DNA from: Phycisphaerae bacterium
Lineage (GTDB): Bacteria > Planctomycetota > Phycisphaerae > Tepidisphaerales > Tepidisphaeraceae
Reading direction: 5' to 3'
DNA length: 46,198 nucleotides
Assembly (NCBI GenBank): GCA_026004655.1
Contig: BPJO01000023.1
Span: 1 to 46,198, forward strand
In this document: in pieces, positions 37,217 through 44,910 of the stretch
Numbering within the stretch: the first letter of the stretch is position 1
How the letters are laid out: each line of letters opens with the position of its first letter
Translations under genes and position numbers: made by a program
The notes under the pieces: generated by a model
The model's database searches: none
What the model was told of the DNA's origin: nothing
The model's input: the letters and a program-made list of their open reading frames with translations, nothing else

Positions 37217-37618
37217 ATGGTTACAGCCAACGACCTCATCAACGTTCTGACCGAAGACGAGAAGAATCTGCTCGCCGATCACGCCGGAAGCCCGGATACG
37301 GGTGTAATTCAGTCGGCGGTCGACCGTGCGATTCAGTACGTTCTCTCCTACGCCAGAACGCAAGACGCCTCGTTGACCGAGGCTGCACTTCCGGATATTT
37401 TCGACGACGCGGTCTTGACCGTTGCGAAATACAACCTCTTCACCCGCCGAAACTTGATTTCAGAAGCTCTCGTGGACTCGATGAAGCGGGCCGAACGTTT
37501 TCTCACGGACGTTGCCTCCGGTAAGATCAGCTTCGCCGCGGGCGAACCGGCACCGGAGGTTCTATCCGGCTTTGCCGACCGATCCAACTTATCGTACGAC
37601 AAACTGTTCAAGTTATGA
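37217..37618 (+). CDS. Head-tail connector, DUF1320/Mu gp36-like
   Basis: A 133-residue helical protein with the DUF1320 pattern: N-terminal ANDLINVLTEDEKNLLADH, AVDRAIQYVLSYA and a middle AKYNLFTRRNLISE, ending in a segment where these proteins approach portal. It would form part of the neck. The gene follows an ATG preceded by CGGAGAACA. Confidence 0.7.
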   Translation: MVTANDLINVLTEDEKNLLADHAGSPDTGVIQSAVDRAIQYVLSYARTQDASLTEAALPDIFDDAVLTVAKYNLFTRRNLISEALVDSMKRAERFLTDVASGKISFAAGEPAPEVLSGFADRSNLSYDKLFKL

Positions 37619-37983
37619 TCTCTACCATCGTTACCGGTATTCGTGACGCACTCAAATCGGCCGGGTTGAAAGCGTTTGCCGAATGGGAGGTGAGCGGTAC
37701 GCTCGTCTACCCGGCGGCCGTCGTGTATTTCGAGAGCGCCACCACACTTCCCGAACTTTCGGACGTTGCCGGTTCGGTGGTCGGCATGAGTGTCCGTGTG
37801 GGTGTGGCGCTAACTCGCAGAAGTGTAGACCCGCAACTGTACGACGACATCGAAACCGTCATATCGGCGGGTAGTGCGTACATCAACGGTTCCGGGTATC
37901 GGGCGACGTTCGAATCCGCGATAGAGCGCTCGGAAGGTTCGGATAAACTGGCTACGGTATTTTTCACCATTTCAGCGATATGA
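37615..37983 (+). CDS. Neck/tail terminator protein, DUF1834-like
   Basis: A 122-residue alpha/beta protein (ISTIVTGIRDALKSAG, YPAAVVYFESATTLPE). Location between the DUF1320 gene and portal and its size agree with Mu gp37-type (DUF1834) proteins. Four-base overlaps on both sides. Confidence 0.6.
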   Translation: MISTIVTGIRDALKSAGLKAFAEWEVSGTLVYPAAVVYFESATTLPELSDVAGSVVGMSVRVGVALTRRSVDPQLYDDIETVISAGSAYINGSGYRATFESAIERSEGSDKLATVFFTISAI

Positions 37984-39317
37984 ATATCATTGAAAGGCTT
38001 CGCGGGATTTTCGCCAGCGTAGACGATCTGCCGGAGACGGTTTCGATCCCGACGCCGAAAGACTCTGTCTATCGTGAGGAAATAGAGCCGATTACGGCAT
38101 TCGACCCCGACATGGTGGCGACGGCGCTGGAAAGGGCCGAGGCGGGTGAGGTAGGGGAGTTGTGGAAGTTTTACCACCGGATGGGCTCCATCGACCCCAT
38201 GTTGGGGGGTCTTATGAACCACCTACGGGCGGCGCTGGCTCAGACGCCGTACCGTCTGTGGATTCCAAAGGGCGTTTCGCCGTCCGACTCTGCCCGGTTC
38301 GAAGAAATCTTCGAAAAGGCGTTCACGCTCACGGACATCAAGAAGGCCGTCTATTTCATGGTGGACGCCCACATTCAAGGGGCGGCGATTATGACGCTAG
38401 GGTGGAGCGAGGCGGACGGATTCTTCTATGTGTCCGAGATCGAGAGGGTGCCCTTCGCGGCCGTTCGTATGATCGTGGATCAGACCTCGGACGAGTACGG
38501 CAATCTCGGCTTGATGATGGAGGACGGCAGCATCATGCCGCTGTCCGAGTTGGCGGGGGAAAAATATTTATTCATCGAGGCCGAGCCGGGACGTTATCGC
38601 TACCATATGATCGGGGCCGCTCGCGGCATCCTGGGGTGGTTCGCCACGAAGCAAATCGTTCATAGGCTGTGGCTGGATTTTGCGGAGACGTACGGGCCTC
38701 CGTGGCGTATCGGTATGCTGCCGCCAATGGCTACCAGCAAGGACGCTTTGAATCTGAAAAAAGCGCTGGAAACGCTCGGCTCCAACGCATATGCCATCAT
38801 TCCTCCCAACGCGCAAATCGATCTGAAGGAGCCGAACCGCGCCGGTACGGTGACGGTGTACCGTGACATCATGGATTATGCACACAAACAGTACGCGGTA
38901 TCTCTGATCGGTACGGCGGATATTGTGGGTGATAACCGGGAGGGTTCGTACGCGCGTTTGAAGGTGTCCAACTCGATTCGTTACGAATTCATTCGTAACG
39001 TCGCATCGATCATAGAGGAAGGTCTTACAAAACTGTTGCACAAGATGATATCGGTCAACACCGATATTTCTCTCAACCCGGCGGCGGCTCCGAGGGTTAA
39101 ACTGAAGATCATGCCGCCCCAAGACCGGTTGGAACTCGCGCAGTCGATCAAGCTGCTCGTCGACGCGGGGTACGACATCCCCGAGGAATACATCGAAGAG
39201 ACGTTCAACATCCCTATGGTTGGACGCAGACGCCCCGGCGGCGTGGAGGACGTGACGGTCGGTACGGAAGACGACGAAGACGGCGAGGAAGAGGATGATT
39301 CGGTACAGGATCAATGA
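37980..39317 (+). CDS. Portal protein, DUF935/Mu gp29-like
   Basis: A 445-residue portal: LWKFYHRMGSIDPMLGGLMNHLRAAL near residue 60, VDAHIQGAAIMTLGW, then FADTYGPPWRIGM-type sequence (FAETYGPPWRIGMLPP) and HKQYAVSLIGTADIVGDNREGSYARL, all characteristic of DUF935. A long acidic tail (DDEDGEEEDDSVQDQ) ends the protein. It forms the DNA gate of the capsid and docks the terminase. Confidence 0.88.
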   Translation: MNIIERLRGIFASVDDLPETVSIPTPKDSVYREEIEPITAFDPDMVATALERAEAGEVGELWKFYHRMGSIDPMLGGLMNHLRAALAQTPYRLWIPKGVSPSDSARFEEIFEKAFTLTDIKKAVYFMVDAHIQGAAIMTLGWSEADGFFYVSEIERVPFAAVRMIVDQTSDEYGNLGLMMEDGSIMPLSELAGEKYLFIEAEPGRYRYHMIGAARGILGWFATKQIVHRLWLDFAETYGPPWRIGMLPPMATSKDALNLKKALETLGSNAYAIIPPNAQIDLKEPNRAGTVTVYRDIMDYAHKQYAVSLIGTADIVGDNREGSYARLKVSNSIRYEFIRNVASIIEEGLTKLLHKMISVNTDISLNPAAAPRVKLKIMPPQDRLELAQSIKLLVDAGYDIPEEYIEETFNIPMVGRRRPGGVEDVTVGTEDDEDGEEEDDSVQDQ

Positions 39318-39804
39318 GCGGAACGTTCTGACCCAGCTGCGCCGAATATGGCGCGGCGGTATACGGAACGGTATAGGCAATTTCGTCCCCTACTCTACGG
39401 CGCAGGGATATTACCCGGTGCCGTGGGTCGCAGATCCGTACAAGAAAGGTGTGAAGAAACTCAAATATGATGCCGGGTATTGGGAATACAAAATGAAACG
39501 TCAGAGCGCACGTCCGAGGGGCAGCCGTGCGAAAGGAGGCGTGCCGGATCTCTACAACCGCGGCGTGTTGTGGGATTCCATGATGATAAAAGAGGTTTCC
39601 CATTCGCCGGAAAGGGCCGAGTTTGCGGTTTTTATAGAGGATAAGCCGTATCGTCATGCACCGTCTATAACCACGGGGTTCATCGTGGGAATTCAAGCCT
39701 CGATGGGACGCAATATTTTCGATGCATTGGATGAGGAAAAAGTTGCACAAATGATAGCTAACAATATTCTCGACGACCTCGAAATAGACTTGAAGGTGAG
39801 ATGA
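39295..39804 (+). CDS. Virion morphogenesis-like protein
   Basis: A 169-residue protein MIRYRINERNVLTQLRRIWR with a basic middle (KMKRQSARPRGSRAKGG). Position after the portal and general shape suggest a tail-completion or head morphogenesis protein. It overlaps the portal gene by 23 bases. Confidence 0.5.
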   Translation: MIRYRINERNVLTQLRRIWRGGIRNGIGNFVPYSTAQGYYPVPWVADPYKKGVKKLKYDAGYWEYKMKRQSARPRGSRAKGGVPDLYNRGVLWDSMMIKEVSHSPERAEFAVFIEDKPYRHAPSITTGFIVGIQASMGRNIFDALDEEKVAQMIANNILDDLEIDLKVR

Positions 39805-40409
39805 GCAAAAAGGAAGAGTCGCTGGTGGTCTTGGAAGAGGATGCGCTATTCGACGATCTCGATAAACGCTTCGACATGGAACGGGCGTACCGGCAGAACC
39901 GGGTAGCTCCGGTTATGGCAGCGCGTATGTACATAGTAGACGGCATGAGTTTCGATGCCATCGTGGAAGAGTTGGAGCGTATGGGTCAGAAGCGGGTTAT
40001 CAACACCGTCAAACGTTGGGCCAAAGAGGGAATAGGCAACGACGGTGTGCCGTGGGATGAGACGCGCAAACAGATTGTAACCCGCGTCCGGTCGGCGTCG
40101 GCAGAAGCGACCGTGGAAGAATTGCGATCCTTGTTGAAGGAGAGCGTAGACCTTCTCATGGAGCGGCTGCGCACGAAGAAGGCCCGGGCAAATTTCTCAG
40201 ACCTCCCCAAGCTGGCAGAATTTCTCATGAAGGTGGAGTCGCTCGATGAGGAAAAAGTTAGGTTCATGAAGGTGTTCGTGCGCGAAGCCGCCCGAATCAT
40301 TGCCCGTCACGTAAAGGATTCTCGTGTTCTCGGGCAGATAGCCGCAGAGTTGGACGATCTCGTCGACCGGCTGGCCAGTGACATGCTCATTCTGGATACG
40401 AAGAAATGA
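39801..40409 (+). CDS. Terminase small subunit, HTH
   Basis: A 202-residue helical protein. YIVDGMSFDAIVEELERMGQKRVINTVKRWAKEG is a helix-turn-helix of the type used by small terminases for DNA recognition, followed by a long oligomerisation helix region. It overlaps the large subunit gene by four bases. Confidence 0.72.
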   Translation: MSKKEESLVVLEEDALFDDLDKRFDMERAYRQNRVAPVMAARMYIVDGMSFDAIVEELERMGQKRVINTVKRWAKEGIGNDGVPWDETRKQIVTRVRSASAEATVEELRSLLKESVDLLMERLRTKKARANFSDLPKLAEFLMKVESLDEEKVRFMKVFVREAARIIARHVKDSRVLGQIAAELDDLVDRLASDMLILDTKK

Positions 40410-41863
40410 TTTCTTTCAGCGAGGCCATACGTGAGGCGTTTCCGGAAAAGAAGAGTCTGCTGCAGCCGCCTCTCTGGGATGAGGATCGGGCGACCCCCGG
40501 TCAGAAGGAGTTACGTTCCATCTTCATGACACCCGCGAAGAAGGGTCCGCGCATCCTATGGCTGGGGGGTAAGGGTTCCGGAAAGACGTACGGTGCTGCG
40601 ATGGTGTGCGCCGAATTCGCCGTTCAGAACCCTTATACCATAGGGGCCATAACGTCCAACACCATGAACCAGATTTCGGACGCCCCGCTAGGTATGTTCG
40701 TGGACATGGTGAAGTCCGTAGGCGGGGTGACGCCCGTGCCTAGAACGGAGGTTAGGATCGAGGGTAAGCTGTACCGAAACGTTTTGGTTCTAGAGCTTGG
40801 GTTGGACGTTTACTCGTTCGTCCTACTTCGAAGCTTCGAGAACATCGAGATGTTGGAGGGTGTCGAATTGGACTGGTGTTGGACGGATGAGATTCAATCC
40901 ACCGACTTCAGTTCCTACAAGGTGGTGACGGGTCGTATACGCGGTAAACGCGCGACCTCGCAAAACCTACCGCCCCGCTTTTTCCTTGGAACGGGGCTCA
41001 TCACGCCGCACTACAAGTATCATTACACGTCCCAAGACAACCTATTCACGCACCGGATATGGTCTAAGACGGAGGACAACAAGAAGAACCTCTCCGAAGA
41101 GTACATGGAGGTCATGCGCCTCACCCACTCCGAGGAAGAGATCGAAATGTACCTATACGGTCGCCCCGTGGACGGCGTGAACCCGAACAGCGTGTTCCGC
41201 TTCGACCCGGACGTTCACGTAGGCGAGAGGGTTCCCCCCGAAGATAGGGGGAACGTGATTGTCAGCGTGGACTTCAACCCGGCACCCGTGTGGGCCTCGG
41301 TGTGGAGCAAGGTGGGCGGTTTGTGGCGTCTCGTGGACGAGATAGAGATGTGGGGGGCCACGGTGTACGATCTGGCTTACGAGATATCGGAACGCGGGTA
41401 TACCGGAGGTGTTATCATAGGTGACGCCACGAGCAACAAGCGAAACACGATGTCGGAGTTGACGGAATTCGACGTGCTGGAAGGGGAGCTCCCCGGCTTC
41501 GTGGTGGTTAGAGGACTGCTACAGAACTTCAACCGCGGGCGAATCACGTATCAGAACCCGCCGGTGCGTGACACCGTTAAAGACGCAAACTTCTTGCTCG
41601 ACAACCGCCGCGTGATGTTTTATCATTCGGAGTTGGAGAGCGGGGGGATGGCGGCCTCCGTTGCGGCTTCCGTATGGGACTACGGTACCGGCAAAATCGA
41701 CAAGCGGGCGGACAAGAGCGCCGATCGGAGGAAGCCCAAGACCCACGCCGCCGACACGTTCAGATATTTTTCGTATTTCGTGAACCGCTACGTGCAACAA
41801 AGAGGCGGCTTTTACGAAGAACTGCTGGGAACCACAACAAAAAAGGAGGTAATAGGGTTATGA
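40406..41863 (+). CDS. Terminase large subunit
   Basis: A 485-residue packaging motor. The ATPase has Walker A LGGKGSGKT (residues 53-61) and Walker B VELDWCWTDE; the nuclease domain shows VSVDFNPAP, IGDATSN and HAADTFRYF. The order TerS-TerL lies downstream of the portal, the reverse of the common order. It ends with AAAAGGAGG for the next gene. Confidence 0.9.
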   Translation: MISFSEAIREAFPEKKSLLQPPLWDEDRATPGQKELRSIFMTPAKKGPRILWLGGKGSGKTYGAAMVCAEFAVQNPYTIGAITSNTMNQISDAPLGMFVDMVKSVGGVTPVPRTEVRIEGKLYRNVLVLELGLDVYSFVLLRSFENIEMLEGVELDWCWTDEIQSTDFSSYKVVTGRIRGKRATSQNLPPRFFLGTGLITPHYKYHYTSQDNLFTHRIWSKTEDNKKNLSEEYMEVMRLTHSEEEIEMYLYGRPVDGVNPNSVFRFDPDVHVGERVPPEDRGNVIVSVDFNPAPVWASVWSKVGGLWRLVDEIEMWGATVYDLAYEISERGYTGGVIIGDATSNKRNTMSELTEFDVLEGELPGFVVVRGLLQNFNRGRITYQNPPVRDTVKDANFLLDNRRVMFYHSELESGGMAASVAASVWDYGTGKIDKRADKSADRRKPKTHAADTFRYFSYFVNRYVQQRGGFYEELLGTTTKKEVIGL

Positions 41864-42084
41864 ACGGCACGACCTTTAACCCGGATGACGTGGCCGTGGA
41901 AATCTCCCGCCACTTTTCTTCGTACCATACTTCACCGCTGGTGGTGTATGTGGGTGAACGTGATGGGTGCCACGAGTTCTCCGTGCGCGTGAAGAATCAT
42001 CAGATCGCGGAGGCGCTGAACGCACTCGAAGAGTATCTGTCCAACCCGGTACCGTACAGAATCTCCGTTTATACGACGGTGTGA
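41860..42084 (+). CDS. Small hypothetical protein
   Basis: A 74-residue protein MNGTTFNPDDVAVEISRHFS with a possible alpha/beta fold. ATG 41860 overlaps the terminase stop and is preceded by AAAGGAGG, which rules out the longer upstream frame. Unknown. Confidence 0.65.
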   Translation: MNGTTFNPDDVAVEISRHFSSYHTSPLVVYVGERDGCHEFSVRVKNHQIAEALNALEEYLSNPVPYRISVYTTV

Positions 42085-42086
42085 GG

Positions 42087-42875
42087 ATGAAAAGGGGCCA
42101 CTACATAGGCGGCACGTCGGCAGCAGCCATGGTTGGACGATCCGTGTGGACGGATAGATACACGGAATTGTACAAGATCGTCTGTAACATACTGGGTCTT
42201 AGGACGTACCCGGATCGCAAGAACCGCGATATGGAGCGCGGTCTTATGATGGAACCCGTGGTCGTCGAACTGATAAAAAAGCGGATCGGGGATATTCAAC
42301 GGGCGGACGACGTGATGATGGTTGACCCCGACATTCCCTATGTGGGCGGCCACGCCGACGGGTACTCGGAGGATGCCGTATACGAGATAAAGTGCCCGAG
42401 AAAGGTGAAACCGGTTACGGAAGAATGGTACTGGCAAGGCGTTCATTATGTGAGACTGCTCAACCGTCTCGGACTCACGGAGACTAAGACGCTGCGGGTG
42501 GTTCAACTCGACTACGACGCCTTCGATCTGGTAGTCGATGAGTACAACGTGAGTGCCGATGATATGGCGGAGTTGGAGTATCAGCTTAAAAGGGCGTCGG
42601 ACGCCATATCTTCGGTCGTTGCGGCGAAGCCGGAGAGTAGGACCGCGGCGGGGGAGTTACTGGAACGTCTGGTAGAACCGAACAAAACGTTCTTAAAGAG
42701 GCGTCTCCATACGGACGAGTATATCGAGGAAACCCTGGAAAAGTTGAAGTCTCTTAGGAAGGTTCGGAAACAATTGGATGACGAAATACGTAGGCTGCGT
42801 GAGACGTTACCCCCGAACTACTACGGGAGGAACATAGTCTTCACGAATAGATATGGCGTAAAGGTGCTGAGGTAG
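42087..42875 (+). CDS. YqaJ-type exonuclease (lambda exo-like)
   Basis: A 262-residue nuclease. GTSAAAMVG and RDMERGLMMEP at the N-terminus, then GGHADGY...VYEIKCPRK (Asp91, Glu100, Lys102) and HYVRLLNRLG form the PD-(D/E)XK core of YqaJ recombinases. A C-terminal coiled coil follows. ATG 42087 gives the family's N-terminus. It likely resects DNA ends for the Rad52-like protein encoded two genes downstream. Confidence 0.82.
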   Translation: MKRGHYIGGTSAAAMVGRSVWTDRYTELYKIVCNILGLRTYPDRKNRDMERGLMMEPVVVELIKKRIGDIQRADDVMMVDPDIPYVGGHADGYSEDAVYEIKCPRKVKPVTEEWYWQGVHYVRLLNRLGLTETKTLRVVQLDYDAFDLVVDEYNVSADDMAELEYQLKRASDAISSVVAAKPESRTAAGELLERLVEPNKTFLKRRLHTDEYIEETLEKLKSLRKVRKQLDDEIRRLRETLPPNYYGRNIVFTNRYGVKVLR

Positions 42876-42877
42876 TT

Positions 42878-43246
42878 ATGCCCTACCTATATCTATCCAT
42901 ACCGACCGCACACGCCGATAGACGCGTGACGGAGTACAGAATGGAGATGGCGTCGTATGCGGCCGCGTTTCTGAAGAAAAGGTATGGGAGGGTTGTCTTA
43001 TGCCCCTCGCTGCACGCCGAACTGATTCATCAACACGCGAAGCTGCCGGACACGTGGGCCGAATGGAAAAACGAGCACATCTCCATGTTGGAACACGCCA
43101 CGGAACTGTGCGTACTGAAGATATCCGGCTGGAACACATCCAGAAGGGTGATGGAAGAGATGGAAGCCGCTGAAACATTGGGCATACCCATCTCGTATAT
43201 AGAGGAAACCGATAAAGGTCTAACATACGTAAAGGAGAAGCCATGA
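42878..43246 (+). CDS. DUF1937-like protein (2-deoxyribosyltransferase fold)
   Basis: A 122-residue protein with YLSIPTAHAD, LCPSLHAELIHQH, LPDTWAEWKNEHI and ISGWNTSRRVMEEMEAAETL. This order matches DUF1937, related to nucleoside deoxyribosyltransferases, and may act on nucleotides. It overlaps the annealing protein gene by four bases. Confidence 0.7.
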   Translation: MPYLYLSIPTAHADRRVTEYRMEMASYAAAFLKKRYGRVVLCPSLHAELIHQHAKLPDTWAEWKNEHISMLEHATELCVLKISGWNTSRRVMEEMEAAETLGIPISYIEETDKGLTYVKEKP

Positions 43247-43830
43247 TCGAAACGACCAACGTAACGCACGACACTTCAGACGCAATGGAGAAGCTGAAGA
43301 AGCCCCTCAAAGCGTCGGAGATAAGTCTGCTGCCCAAATCGGTTATCACGTCACGAAACGGGGACGTGTACGCCATCGTGTTCCCCTACAAGGACGCCAG
43401 AGTGGACATGAACCGTCTCGACGAGGTGTTCGGTTTGAGGTGGAACATGTACACGGAGGTTACACCGGCGGGCGAGGGGGCCGTCGTCAAGGTTCGCGTA
43501 TCCGTGTTCGACGATGAAGAATTTACGAGCGTGGAGAGAAGTGCAGTCTCTTTCGCCGAACAACTTACCCAGGATGCTTTGAAGGGCGCCGAATCCGATG
43601 CCTTGAAGCGCGTTGGCTTTGCCTTCGGTATAGGGCGTGAGTTGTATGAAATGGGGCCTTTCTACGTCAGGCTCGAAAACGGGGAGTACCGGATGCAAGG
43701 TAACGTGCCCAAGATGAACGGTGGTATGGCCGGTTGGAAGATGGAGTTGGACGGCGGCCGCGTAAAAATTTTGGATAAGAAGGGGGCGGTGAGATATGAA
43801 GGTCGCATTGGTTCTCAACGGACCGCCTAG
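43243..43830 (+). CDS. Rad52-like single-strand annealing protein
   Basis: A 195-residue protein. EISLLPKSVITSRNGDVYAI is followed by the hallmark FAEQLTQDALKGAESDALKRVGFAFGIGRELY near residues 105-140, matching the Rad52/22 annealing domain. Together with the YqaJ exonuclease it would form a two-component recombination system. The next gene begins within its last 35 bases. Confidence 0.8.
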   Translation: MIETTNVTHDTSDAMEKLKKPLKASEISLLPKSVITSRNGDVYAIVFPYKDARVDMNRLDEVFGLRWNMYTEVTPAGEGAVVKVRVSVFDDEEFTSVERSAVSFAEQLTQDALKGAESDALKRVGFAFGIGRELYEMGPFYVRLENGEYRMQGNVPKMNGGMAGWKMELDGGRVKILDKKGAVRYEGRIGSQRTA

Positions 43831-44380
43831 AAGCGGTAAGGATGAGGCAGGAAAACAGATGGCAGAAAAGGGTGCCGCCGTCGACAAATTTGCCGAACCG
43901 ATTCGAGCGATGTTGAGGGCCGTATTTGGTCTATCCGACGAAGAGATCGAACGGTTGAAGGGGCGCCGAAGCGTTCCTTACCGGGATACCTATCTCGAAA
44001 TCGATGGCGGAACACTCCGGGACGTTATGATCGACTTCTCGGAGGGGTTCATGAAGAAGTGGTTCGGGGAGGACGTTTTCGGCAAAATGCTGGCAGAAAG
44101 GATCAAATCTTCCGATTCTACGTTCCACGCTATTACGGACGGAGGTTTCGTCAGCGAGATGAACCCGCTCGTAGACGCTCTTGGTAAGGATAACGTTTTC
44201 GTGATCCACTTGAGACGTCCGGGGTGTACGTTCGACGGAGACTCTAGAAACTACGTCCGGCTTCCGGGAAACATGAAGTTCGTCAAGAACGACGGATCTC
44301 TGGAGGAATTCAGAACGAAAATCGACAAGACCTTAAAGGAGGTAGAAGATGAGGTTTCACGGCGTTGTAAGGTTTGCTGA
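43796..44380 (+). CDS. Deoxynucleoside monophosphate kinase
   Basis: A 194-residue P-loop kinase: NGPPRSGKDEAG (residues 8-19), DKFAEPIRAMLRAVFGL, LRDVMIDFSEGFMKKWFGED and ITDGGFVSEMNPL fit phage dNMP kinases such as that of T4. It should raise dNDP supply for phage replication. Confidence 0.82.
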   Translation: MKVALVLNGPPRSGKDEAGKQMAEKGAAVDKFAEPIRAMLRAVFGLSDEEIERLKGRRSVPYRDTYLEIDGGTLRDVMIDFSEGFMKKWFGEDVFGKMLAERIKSSDSTFHAITDGGFVSEMNPLVDALGKDNVFVIHLRRPGCTFDGDSRNYVRLPGNMKFVKNDGSLEEFRTKIDKTLKEVEDEVSRRCKVC

Positions 44381-44663
44381 AAAAGGTTCGGACTGTATCA
44401 AGGTTGATCTGGGCGGCGGTCGTGTCAAGTACGTGTTGAAGTGCTACCCGGCATCGAACCGGATCAATAGGAGATACGAACCCTATTACGTCGACTTTCC
44501 TCCGGGATACATTCTCGATGAGTACGATAAAAACACGTTATTTTACGTCGAGGGAGACGTGTTCTGCACAAAGAACGCCGAAGGAAATACCTTTACGTCT
44601 TTCCTTGTAGATCTGGCACGCTGTGTACACAAAATCGAGGTTAAAGATGAGAAAGAGGTTTAA
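44349..44663 (+). CDS. Possible single-stranded DNA-binding (OB-fold) protein
   Basis: A 104-residue beta-rich protein: FHGVVRFAEKGSDCIKVDLG, then YKNTLFYVEGDVF-like strand (DKNTLFYVEGDVFCTKNAEG) and FTSFLVDLARCVHKI, which has the rhythm of SSB OB folds, with an acidic C-terminal end (EVKDEKEV). Assignment is tentative. Its position among recombination genes supports it. Confidence 0.45.
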   Translation: MRFHGVVRFAEKGSDCIKVDLGGGRVKYVLKCYPASNRINRRYEPYYVDFPPGYILDEYDKNTLFYVEGDVFCTKNAEGNTFTSFLVDLARCVHKIEVKDEKEV

Positions 44664-44910
44664 TCGAGTCGACAATAGGAGCACATCGGATCTACTTCGG
44701 GAATTGTCGGCGATGGAGGTTCTCCCGCCGGAGACGGAGGAAGACGTCGAGCGGTACTGGGACAATAGGGCGCGAATCGTGTCGGAGTTAACAAAACGGG
44801 GAATCCACTATGGGATTTTCAACGGCAGAATCGCATCAGCTTACACTATTTGGAAGTCCGGCAGAAAGGAAGAGTTCATCAGCAAGCGGCACGGTGAGGG
44901 CATCTACTAG
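44647..44910 (+). CDS. Small hypothetical protein
   Basis: An 87-residue charged helical protein MRKRFNRVDNRSTSDLLREL. ATG 44647 is preferred over ATG 44623, which lies further inside the previous gene. It overlaps both neighbours; the helicase GTG lies in its last 17 bases. Unknown. Confidence 0.6.
   Translation: MRKRFNRVDNRSTSDLLRELSAMEVLPPETEEDVERYWDNRARIVSELTKRGIHYGIFNGRIASAYTIWKSGRKEEFISKRHGEGIY

Noticed and set aside
37217..41863. Mu-like transposable phage
   Set aside because: Head genes resemble Mu, but there is no MuA/MuB-type transposase and a polymerase-based replication set is present.
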